A stretch of 64,000 bases of DNA from Actinobacteria bacterium OK074 (lineage in GTDB: Bacteria > Actinomycetota > Actinomycetes > Streptomycetales > Streptomycetaceae). Below, one piece after another: positions 33,395 through 40,872 of the stretch (positions are counted from its first letter, which is position 1; every line of letters starts with the position of its first letter). A program made the translations under genes and the position numbers. Where the stretch lies: NCBI GenBank assembly GCA_001298575.1, contig LJCV01000318.1, positions 33,724 through 97,723 on the forward strand, in the 5' to 3' direction. The notes beneath the pieces are model-generated. The model searched no databases and was not told the DNA's origin. It saw nothing but the letters and a program-made list of their open reading frames with translations.

Positions 33395-35095
33395 ATGGAC
33401 GCTGACGCCATCGAGGAAGGCCGCCGACGCTGGCAGGCCCGCTACGACGCCTCCCGTACCCGTGAGGCCGACTTCTCCACGCTCTCGGGTGATCCCGTGG
33501 AGCCGGTCTACGGGCCCCGGCCCGGGGACGCCTACGAGGGTTTCGAGCGGATCGGCTGGCCGGGGGAGTTCCCCTTCACGCGCGGGCTGTACGCGACCGG
33601 CTACCGGGGGCGGGCCTGGACGATCCGGCAGTTCGCCGGGTTCGGGAACGCCGAGCAGACCAACGAGCGCTACAAGATGATCCTCGCCAACGGCGGCGGC
33701 GGGCTGTCCGTGGCCTTCGACATGCCCACGCTCATGGGGCGCGACTCCGACGACCCGCGCTCGCTCGGCGAGGTCGGGCACTGCGGGGTCGCGATCGACT
33801 CCGCCGCCGACATGGAGGTCCTGTTCAAGGACATCCCGCTCGGGGACGTCACCACCTCGATGACCATCAGCGGGCCCGCCGTGCCCGTCTTCTGCATGTA
33901 CCTCGTCGCCGCCGAACGCCAGGGCGTGGACCCGGCCGTCCTCAACGGCACGCTCCAGACGGACATCTTCAAGGAGTACATCGCCCAGAAGGAGTGGCTC
34001 TTCCCGCCCGAGCCGCACCTTCGCCTCATCGGCGACCTCATGGAGTACTGCGCCGCCTGCATCCCCGCCTACAAGCCGCTGTCCGTCTCCGGCTACCACA
34101 TCCGCGAGGCGGGCGCGACGGCCGCGCAGGAGCTGGCGTACACACTGGCGGACGGATTCGGGTACGTGGAACTGGGGTTGAGCCGCGGGCTCGACGTGGA
34201 CGTGTTCGCGCCGGGGCTCTCCTTCTTCTTCGACGCGCACGTCGACTTCTTCGAGGAGATCGCCAAGTTCCGCGCCGCGCGCCGCATTTGGGCCCGCTGG
34301 CTGCGCGACGAGTACGGGGCCGGGTCCGAGAAGGCGCAGTGGCTCCGCTTCCACACCCAGACCGCCGGGGTCTCCCTGACCGCGCAGCAGCCGTACAACA
34401 ACGTCGTCCGTACGGCGGTGGAGGCGCTCGCGGCCGTGCTCGGGGGGACCAACTCGCTGCACACCAACGCCCTGGACGAGACGCTCGCGCTGCCCAGCGA
34501 GCGGGCCGCGGAGATCGCGCTCAGGACCCAGCAGGTGCTGATGGAGGAGACCGGGGTCGCCAACGTGGCGGATCCGCTGGGGGGTTCGTGGTACGTCGAG
34601 CAGCTGACGGACCGGATCGAGGCGGACGCGGAGGCGATCTTCGAGCAGATCAGGGAACGGGGGCTGCGGGCCCACCCGGACGGGGTCCATCCCATCGGGC
34701 CCATCACCTCGGGCATTCTGCGCGGGATCGAGGACGGCTGGTTCACCGGGGAGATCGCCGAGTCGGCCTTCCAGTACCAACAGGCCCTGGAGAAGGGCGA
34801 CAAGAGGGTCGTGGGAGTGAACGTCCACACCGGGTCGGTGACCGGGGACCTGGAGATCCTGCGGGTCAGCCACGAGGTGGAGCGGGACCAGGTACGGGAG
34901 TTGGGCGCGCGCCGGGCCGGGCGCGACGACGCCGCCGTACGCGCCGCGCTGGAGGCGATGACCGCCGCCGGGCGCTCCGGCGCCAACATGATCGGACCGA
35001 TGCTGGACGCGGCGCGGGCGGAGGCGACGCTGGGGGAGATCTGTGACGTGCTGCGGGAGGAGTGGGGGGTGTACACGGAGCCGGCCGGGTTCTGA
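33395..35095 (+). CDS. icmA: Isobutyryl-CoA mutase large subunit (B12-dependent)
   Basis: A 566-aa catalytic chain that interconverts isobutyryl-CoA and n-butyryl-CoA with adenosylcobalamin bound by a separate small subunit. It has the acyl-CoA mutase TIM barrel (RQFAGFGNAEQTNERYKMI, GLSVAFDMPTLMGRDSDDP, VSGYHIREAGATAAQELAYT) but no C-terminal B12-binding domain. Residues Phe80 and Gln198 distinguish it from methylmalonyl-CoA mutase, which has Tyr and Arg at these positions. The length equals the IcmA proteins I recall. No small subunit gene (icmB) is seen in this window. It links valine catabolism to butyrate and methylmalonate units for polyketides. Confidence 0.95.
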   Translation: MDADAIEEGRRRWQARYDASRTREADFSTLSGDPVEPVYGPRPGDAYEGFERIGWPGEFPFTRGLYATGYRGRAWTIRQFAGFGNAEQTNERYKMILANGGGGLSVAFDMPTLMGRDSDDPRSLGEVGHCGVAIDSAADMEVLFKDIPLGDVTTSMTISGPAVPVFCMYLVAAERQGVDPAVLNGTLQTDIFKEYIAQKEWLFPPEPHLRLIGDLMEYCAACIPAYKPLSVSGYHIREAGATAAQELAYTLADGFGYVELGLSRGLDVDVFAPGLSFFFDAHVDFFEEIAKFRAARRIWARWLRDEYGAGSEKAQWLRFHTQTAGVSLTAQQPYNNVVRTAVEALAAVLGGTNSLHTNALDETLALPSERAAEIALRTQQVLMEETGVANVADPLGGSWYVEQLTDRIEADAEAIFEQIRERGLRAHPDGVHPIGPITSGILRGIEDGWFTGEIAESAFQYQQALEKGDKRVVGVNVHTGSVTGDLEILRVSHEVERDQVRELGARRAGRDDAAVRAALEAMTAAGRSGANMIGPMLDAARAEATLGEICDVLREEWGVYTEPAGF

Positions 35096-35121
35096 ACCGG
35101 TAGTTCTGAATTGGCCGTCGT

Positions 35122-35799
35122 CTAAGGCTGGTTGAGAGCCGTCGGCGGGTCGGTGGCCGCGCCCGCCAGGCCCAGCAGGAGGACCCGGGTCAGCCCCTGT
35201 GCCCACTCCTGGTCCGCCCGTTCCGCGCTGACGAGGGTGCGGTGGACGACCGCGCCCGCGATCACGTCGAAGATCAGGTCGGCGGTGCGGGCGGAGGATG
35301 AGGGGTCGCGCTCCGGGGGGAGTTCGCCGCGGGTCTGGGCGCGGGTGCGGCCTTCGAGGACCAGGCGTTTCTGCGGGTCGACGATGGAGGCGCGGATACG
35401 TTCGCGCAGGTCGTCGTCGCGGGTGGACTCGGCGACCACGGCCATCAGTCCGCTGCGGGCCTCCGGGCGGTCCAGGATGGCCGCGAACTGGAGGACCACG
35501 CCCTCGATGTCGGCGGCCAGGCTGCCCTGGTCCGGGGGGAGTTCGAGTTCGTCGAAGAGGGCGGCGACGGCGTCCACGACGAGTTCGTTCTTGCCCGCCC
35601 AGCGGCGGTAGAGGGTGGTCTTCGCCACGCCCGCCCGGGTCGCCACGTCCCCCAACGTCAGCTTGGACCAGCCCAGTTCGACCAGGGCCGCGCGGGTCGC
35701 GGCCAGGATCGCGGTGTCCGCGGCGGCGCTGCGCGGGCGCCCGGTGGCCCTGGGCGCCGCCGCGGGTGTGGCCCCTGGGGCGGGAGTGCGGCTCTGCAT
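35122..35799 (-). CDS. TetR/AcrR-family transcriptional regulator
   Basis: A 225-aa regulator. A 25-residue Ala/Pro-rich lead precedes the HTH LTLGDVATRAGVAKTTLYRRWAGKNELVVDAV, a textbook TetR motif. The rest is the C-terminal ligand-binding domain. It is convergent with icmA (26-bp gap) and faces away from the thioredoxin gene. The site upstream of icmA is a plausible target, but nothing in the sequence proves it. Confidence 0.9.
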   Translation of the reverse strand: MQSRTPAPGATPAAAPRATGRPRSAAADTAILAATRAALVELGWSKLTLGDVATRAGVAKTTLYRRWAGKNELVVDAVAALFDELELPPDQGSLAADIEGVVLQFAAILDRPEARSGLMAVVAESTRDDDLRERIRASIVDPQKRLVLEGRTRAQTRGELPPERDPSSSARTADLIFDVIAGAVVHRTLVSAERADQEWAQGLTRVLLLGLAGAATDPPTALNQP

Positions 35800-36093
35800 C
35801 CCCCGACGATAGCCGCAGGGGCGGGCGGCGCAGTGAGGGAGATCACCGGGGCTCGGGCGGGGGGTGGTATCCGCGGGCGGGGGCGGGCAGTTACGCTACG
35901 GCTCGTATCGAAAGCTCACGGCTCGGCCCGGCGCGCGGCTCGGCTCACGGCTCGTCCGGTTGTCGCCGCCCCGTCCCGGCCGGTCGGTTCCGGCCGGTCG
36001 GTCCCGGCCCGTCCGGCTTCGTCTGTCCGGCTTTGTCCGTTCGGCTTTCACAGTGCTTTTCACACGTGCGCGAGGAAGGGGGAGGATGTACTC

Positions 36094-37071
36094 ATGCAGC
36101 CACGGAACATGTCCATGAGCGGAGTCGTCGACCTCGCCGCGGTGAAGGCGGCCCAGGAGGCCAAGGCGAAGGCGGAGCAGGCCCGCGTCGAAGCGGCCCG
36201 GCGGGGCGGCACCGGTGCCCTCTCCCCGGCCGATCTCGTCATCGACGTCGACGAGGCCGGGTTCGAACTCGATGTCATCCAGCGGTCGGCCGAGGTGCCG
36301 GTCGTGCTCGACTTCTGGGCCGAGTGGTGTCAGCCCTGCAAGCAGCTGAGCCCGGTCCTGGAGCGGCTGGCCGTCGAGTACAACGGCCGTTTCCTGCTGG
36401 CCAAGATCGACGTCGACGCCAACCAGATGCTGATGCAGCAGTTCGGGATCCAGGGCATCCCGGCCGTCTTCGCCGTCGTGGCGGGGCAGGCGCTGCCGCT
36501 CTTCCAGGGGGCCGCCGCCGAGGACCAGATCCGCGGGACCCTCGACCAGCTGGTCCAGGTCGCCGAGCAGCGCTTCGGGCTGACCGGTCTGACCGTCGAC
36601 CCGGATGCCGAGCCCGGTGGCGCCGCGCAGGGCGAACGGGAGCTCCCGGAGGGGCCCTACGACGCGCTGCTGAACGCCGCAGTGCAGGCCCTCGATTCGG
36701 GTGACCTGAGCGGTGCGATCCAGGCGTACCGGAACGTGCTGAAGGACGACCCGGGCCACCCGGAGGCCAAACTGGGCCTGGCGCAGGCCGAGTTGCTCCA
36801 GCGGGTGCAGGGCGTGGACCCGGCGGCCGTGCGCAAGGAGGCGGCGGACAGCCCCGGGGACGCGCGGGCGCAGATCGCCGCGGCCGAGCTGGATCTGGTG
36901 GGCGGGCACGTCGAGGACGCGTTCGGGCGGCTGATCGAGACGGTGCAGCGGACGGCCGGGGACGACCGGGACGCGGCGCGGGTGCGGCTGTTGGAGCTGT
37001 TCGAGGTCGTCGGCGCGGACGATCCGCGGGTGACGGCGGCGCGGCGGGCGCTCGCGCGGGCGTTGTTCTGA
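36094..37071 (+). CDS. Thioredoxin-domain protein with TPR-like C terminus
   Basis: A 325-aa cytosolic protein of the CnoX/YbbN type: an N-terminal thioredoxin fold (VPVVLDFWAEWCQPCKQLSPVLERLA) followed from about residue 185 by tetratricopeptide-like helices (YDALLNAAVQALDSGDLSGAIQAYRNVLKDDPGHPEAKLGLAQAELL). The active site is CQPC instead of CGPC, and a charged 50-residue extension precedes the domain. YbbN-like proteins act as chaperone-thioredoxins for client proteins; redox activity of the CQPC form is untested here. The ATG follows a very strong G-rich site (GGAAGGGGGAGG). The 294-bp upstream gap holds short imperfect CCGGCCGGTCGG repeats and no gene. Confidence 0.9.
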   Translation: MQPRNMSMSGVVDLAAVKAAQEAKAKAEQARVEAARRGGTGALSPADLVIDVDEAGFELDVIQRSAEVPVVLDFWAEWCQPCKQLSPVLERLAVEYNGRFLLAKIDVDANQMLMQQFGIQGIPAVFAVVAGQALPLFQGAAAEDQIRGTLDQLVQVAEQRFGLTGLTVDPDAEPGGAAQGERELPEGPYDALLNAAVQALDSGDLSGAIQAYRNVLKDDPGHPEAKLGLAQAELLQRVQGVDPAAVRKEAADSPGDARAQIAAAELDLVGGHVEDAFGRLIETVQRTAGDDRDAARVRLLELFEVVGADDPRVTAARRALARALF

Positions 37072-37280
37072 GCGGTCGTTCCGGGTGATGCGTCTGAGTG
37101 ATGTGCCTGGGCGCTGTGTCTGGGAGGTGTGTCCGAGCGGCTGTCCCGGTGGTGTTTCGGGTGGTTGCTCCGGGTGACGGGCGTGGTCCGGTCGCGTGTC
37201 GGCCGGAGGCGTCCGCTGACCAGTCGCTAAACGCCGGTACCTGTGGTGTCCGCGTGAAAGATTTGCTGATGGGGTGACAG

Positions 37281-37466
37281 AGTGGTCGCGTTTTACCAAA
37301 TCTTGGTAATCGCGACCGCTGTTACTTGGAGTAAGTCCGGAGTGCCTTTCTGTCGGCTTATGTCCATCGATCTCCCGTTCTGCGATCTCCCTTTGGGGCA
37401 CCCAGAGTTGCCGAGCACTGCCCATGGGTCGTCGCACGGTTATCCGTCCGTTACTAGCGAGTAACG
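37281..37466. promoter_or_regulatory. Cluster of three palindromes in the 774-bp gap before the DUF6230 operon
   Basis: First, an outer GTGGTCGCG and CGCGACCGC flank TTACCAAATCTTGGTAA (37293-37309), about 40 bp in all (37281-37320). Second, TTACTTGGAGTAA (37322-37334). Third, CGTTACTAGCGAGTAACG, a dyad with perfect 7-bp arms (37449-37466). All share TTAC...GTAA arms, so one dimeric regulator may bind repeatedly. The rest of 37072-37845 contains no credible gene; the leader before the ATG has a strong GAAGGAGG site. Confidence 0.7.
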
Positions 37467-37845
37467 CCGCCCCTTGCGAGGGCCGCGAGAATGCACCACG
37501 ATCGGCCACGCTCGGTCCATTGCCGTACCCGACAGCCAGCCGGGTCCACGGGTCTCGTGGGTCCCCACCGAGCAGGAGCCGGTGACAGTGACACCGGTTC
37601 CTGGACAGGGGGGTCTTCGCCTTCGCGGTGGAGCCTGTCCGGCAGGTTGTGCGTGATGTGTGTCAGGCGCGACCAGTGGTTGTCGCTCGGGGGTGATCGC
37701 CGGTGATGATGCGGGCGCGGTTGATGCCCGCCGAGTTCAGGCGCTCTCCTTCCCGAGGACGTAGCACTTCTCCCATCCCTGCCCGGCTGAGCCGCCGTCT
37801 GGGGCCAGTCAGGACCAGGAGATGTACGTCCGAGAAGGAGGAAAT

Positions 37846-38487
37846 ATGGAGTCCCAAGTGCGTGGCGGGACTAGATGGAAGCGGTTCGCTGTGGTCATGG
37901 TGCCCAGCGTCGCCGCCACAGCGTGTATAGGCGTTGCGCTCGCGCAGGGTGCGCTCGCCGCTTCGTTCAGTGTGTCGGGGCAGTCGTTCAAGGTGAGTGC
38001 CGACCAACTCGTCGGCTACGACATGATCCAGTACGGGGCGCTCGACACCGGGAAAGACCTCAAGGGCGACGATGCGGCCCATCCGGTCGCGGTGTCCGGC
38101 TTCAAGAGCGCGGACATCACGAACATGTGCCAGTCCGTGGTCACGCCGAACATCCCGGTGCTCGGGTCGGTGACGTTGAGGCTGGAGGCCGGTAAGGACA
38201 CTCCGGTCCATGCCGACAACATCTACATCGACATCTCCGACCTCAAGGCCGATGCGACGTTCAAGGACCTCGACATCGGTGTGGCCGCAGGGGATACGAG
38301 CAACGCCACCCAGATGAACCCGGGTGACGTGTCGGGCAAGAAGGCGAACCCGTACGGTTTCGCCCAGCGGGCCAGCGAGGCCGTTCTGACCGGCGTGCAG
38401 CAGACGGCGTGGGCCACCACCGCCGGAACCTTCAAGCTCAGTGGTCTGCACATGTCGCTGTCCACCGGTTCCAACGAGTGCTACTAG
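37846..38487 (+). CDS. DUF6230 secreted or membrane-anchored protein
   Basis: A 213-aa protein. Residues 1-13 are charged and residues 14-38 form a signal/anchor (FAVVMVPSVAATACIGVALAQGALAASF). The exported part is compact and beta-rich: FSVSGQSFKVSADQLVGYDMIQYG, two Cys (NMCQSVV and the C-terminal NECY) and LHMSLSTGSNECY at the end. The Cys pair could form a disulfide. I recall this family as DUF6230, commonly followed by a DUF6114 gene in Streptomyces. The function is unknown. GAAGGAGG lies 5 nt before the ATG, an excellent site that suggests high expression. Confidence 0.88.
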   Translation: MESQVRGGTRWKRFAVVMVPSVAATACIGVALAQGALAASFSVSGQSFKVSADQLVGYDMIQYGALDTGKDLKGDDAAHPVAVSGFKSADITNMCQSVVTPNIPVLGSVTLRLEAGKDTPVHADNIYIDISDLKADATFKDLDIGVAAGDTSNATQMNPGDVSGKKANPYGFAQRASEAVLTGVQQTAWATTAGTFKLSGLHMSLSTGSNECY

Positions 38488-38665
38488 GCACCGGTTCCCA
38501 CGGGTGCCGTTAGGCACTCGGGGGCGGGCGGGCGGCCCCGTGGTCGCCCGGCCCGCCCCTCCGGTCCGGCTCCTGCACGTATCCGTCCGCGGACCACAGC
38601 ACCATCAGCACCACCCGCACCAGCAGTACGTCTCACGGCAACACCGTTCCAGGGAGCTGTTTTCC

Positions 38666-39235
38666 ATGAGTGCCGAGTCGCCCGCGCAGAACGAGCACTA
38701 CATCGTCGTATTCCGGCGAAAGTTCCGCGACTGGCGGGGCACCCGCCCCTTCTGGGCGGGGCTTCTCGTCCTCCTCGGCGGCTTCCCGATCATGTACTTC
38801 CCGTACGCGAACCTTCAGTTCGGCAACCTCACGCTGGCGATGTCGACCACGGCGGGGGCCGGGTCGCTCATCATCGGCGTGCTGCTGGTCGTGCTGGGCA
38901 TCAGCCTCTGGTTCCAGCGGCACGTACGGACGTTCGCGGGTGTGGCGGCGATTCTGCTGGCGCTGGTGTCCATCCCGGTCTCCAACTTCGGCGGCTTCAT
39001 CATCGGCTTCCTCCTGTCCATGGTCGGCGGCGCGATGGCCGTCTCCTGGGTGGAGGGCGTGCCGCGGGAGGCCGAGCAGGCCGAGCCGACCGTCCTGGAG
39101 AAGAGCGCCGCCCCGCAGGCGGTGCCCGCGGAGCCGGTGGCCGGGGAGCTGGGTGCCGACGGCGTGAGCGAGCCGATCGATCTGTCAGGAACGAGCCCGT
39201 CCAACGGGGCGAACGGGAGGCACAGTGCCGGCTGA
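38666..39235 (+). CDS. DUF6114 integral membrane protein
   Basis: A 189-aa membrane protein with four hydrophobic segments: PFWAGLLVLLGGFPIMYFPYA, TAGAGSLIIGVLLVVLGISLWF, FAGVAAILLALVSIPV and GGFIIGFLLSMVGGAMAVSW. A short N-terminal cytoplasmic stretch contains FRRKFRDWRGTRPF, and the C-terminal 60 residues are acidic and disordered. It lies 178 bp after the DUF6230 gene and overlaps the next gene by 11 bp. With its neighbours it looks like a small envelope complex. No function is established. Confidence 0.88.
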   Translation: MSAESPAQNEHYIVVFRRKFRDWRGTRPFWAGLLVLLGGFPIMYFPYANLQFGNLTLAMSTTAGAGSLIIGVLLVVLGISLWFQRHVRTFAGVAAILLALVSIPVSNFGGFIIGFLLSMVGGAMAVSWVEGVPREAEQAEPTVLEKSAAPQAVPAEPVAGELGADGVSEPIDLSGTSPSNGANGRHSAG

Positions 39236-40640
39236 CGAGGTGATCCGCGGGGCTGATGCGGAGGCGCCCCGCGGCAGAACCGGGCCGCGCCACGCGGCCC
39301 CCAGGAAGCCGCTGTTCACCAGGTTCCACATGCCGACGGCGGGCAAGGCGATAGCCCTGGCGGCGATGCCGACGGCGGTCCTCATGGGGATGGGGTTCAC
39401 GCCGACGCTCGCCCGTGCCGACGACGGTGCGGCGACGACGTCGAAGAGCCTCACGGCGGACGAGTACCAGGCGTGCGTGGACGCCATGGAGCAGGACGCG
39501 TCGTCCTCTCCGTCGCCCTCGGCCTCGTCGTCCGAGTCGTCCGACGCGAAGGACGCCAAGACGTCGGACGCCGGTTCCTCGTCGACGTCGACGACGACGT
39601 CCAAGGACTCCTCCGACTCCGCGGACGACTCGGGCAAGACCTCTTCGTCGGATTCAGGTTCCGACGACGGGGCCGAGCCCACGCCGTCCGCGTCACCGTC
39701 CTCGTCGTCCGCGTCCACGTCGGAGAAGTCGTCGGACAGCGGTACATCGACGGCGTCGGCGTCCCCGTCCTCCTCGGCCTCCGCGAGCAGCGACAGCGGC
39801 GGCGGCCTGCTGGACACCATCGGCGACGCGCTCACCAACATCTTCACGGGCGGCAGCGGCGATTCGGACTCCACGTCGGATACGACGACGTCGAGCGCGA
39901 GCCCGACGCCGAGCGCGTCGGCGAGCACCGACACGTCGTCGTCCTCGTCGTCCGGTGACACGACGAAGGACAGCGGCACGGACACGGCGACCAAGGCGGC
40001 CAAGGACGCCACGGCGAAGGCCGCGACGGCCGCGGAGGACGCCGCGGGCGACACCAGCGCGTCCCCGAGCCCGTCGACCTCGGCGAGTCCCTCCCCGAGC
40101 GCTTCCGCTTCCGCTTCCGCTTCCGCTTCCGCCTCCGCCTCCGCCTCGGCGGATCCGACGGACTGTCCGGCGGCCACGGACGAGGAGAGCGGTGTAGACA
40201 ACACCGTCGCGCTGCCGGACGACCCCTGGTATCTGAGCGCCAGTTCGCTGCTGCTCAAGGGGGCCGACTACCAGGGCATCGTCGAGGTGCGGACCGCCAG
40301 CGGCAAGATCAAGAAGGTGCTGAAGTACGTCGTCTCCGACGGCACGGACATCGGGGACCTGCACCAGACGGTCAAGGACACGGAACAGGACAAGACGTAC
40401 CACATCCAGGCGGCCGAGGGCTCGACGTCGACGTTCCGCGACGGCAAGACGGTGATGTACACGGAGAGCATCTCGGGCAACCTGTTCGGTCTGATCCCCC
40501 TGACCTTCACCCCCGACAACCCGCCCCCGCTCAACCTCCCCCTGATCTACTTCACCAACGTGAAGGTCGTCCAGGCGGGCCAGTTCGGCGGCACCCTGCA
40601 CATCCCCGGCATGCGCAGCTACATCACCGACGGAACCTGA
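39225..40640 (+). CDS. Ser/Ala/Asp-rich surface protein, third gene of the DUF6230 operon
   Basis: A 471-aa protein starting at GTG inside the previous gene. A basic lead and a signal/anchor (AIALAAMPTAVLMGMGFTPTLA) are followed by about 225 residues of Ser/Ala/Asp/Thr/Pro low complexity, including a hexanucleotide-repeat-encoded (AS)n run. The C-terminal 150 residues form a conserved globular domain (DDPWYLSASSLLLKGADYQGIVEVRTASGKIKKVLKY...FGGTLHIPGMRSYITD). The layout suggests a stalk displaying a domain beyond the cell wall. The globular part is not recognised. The Ser-rich stalk may be glycosylated (inference). Confidence 0.82.
   Translation: MPADEVIRGADAEAPRGRTGPRHAAPRKPLFTRFHMPTAGKAIALAAMPTAVLMGMGFTPTLARADDGAATTSKSLTADEYQACVDAMEQDASSSPSPSASSSESSDAKDAKTSDAGSSSTSTTTSKDSSDSADDSGKTSSSDSGSDDGAEPTPSASPSSSSASTSEKSSDSGTSTASASPSSSASASSDSGGGLLDTIGDALTNIFTGGSGDSDSTSDTTTSSASPTPSASASTDTSSSSSSGDTTKDSGTDTATKAAKDATAKAATAAEDAAGDTSASPSPSTSASPSPSASASASASASASASASADPTDCPAATDEESGVDNTVALPDDPWYLSASSLLLKGADYQGIVEVRTASGKIKKVLKYVVSDGTDIGDLHQTVKDTEQDKTYHIQAAEGSTSTFRDGKTVMYTESISGNLFGLIPLTFTPDNPPPLNLPLIYFTNVKVVQAGQFGGTLHIPGMRSYITDGT
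40101..40148 (+). repeat. Hexanucleotide tandem repeat in the Ser-rich stalk
   Basis: Five GCTTCC units (40101-40130), two GCCTCC units and a final GCCTCG make eight in-frame hexamers encoding alternating Ala-Ser. Copy-number change would lengthen or shorten the stalk without a frameshift. Confidence 0.9.
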
Positions 40641-40665
40641 CCCACCGACCCACGCCCCGCACAAA

Positions 40666-40681
40666 CTGAGCGGCCGCTCAG
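40666..40681. promoter_or_regulatory. 16-bp perfect palindrome between the Ser-rich gene and the toxin locus
   Basis: CTGAGCGGCCGCTCAG begins 26 bp after the Ser-rich stop and is followed by AAAAG. It could be a terminator stem (no T tract on +) or a TetR-like operator for the toxin locus. The 232-bp gap holds no other feature I can support. Confidence 0.5.
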
Positions 40682-40872
40682 AAAAGCTCCCGTTTCACAA
40701 CGTCTCGACGACAGCTTCACGAAGCCTCTCCGGGGGCGATACAAGGACCCGTTCGGGAGCCGCATGAAGGGCTGTGGCCCGACCTCTTCACTTACGTGGA
40801 GGTCGGGCCGCAGTCGCGTTTGTTGTGCGGGGTTGGGCGGGGCGCGAAAAGGCGTGCTGGATCTCGTACACC

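Noticed and set aside
37282..37656. Small ORFs of about 60 codons in the DUF6230 leader region
   Set aside because: They cross the palindromes, lack ribosome-binding sites and have no codon bias typical of neighbours.
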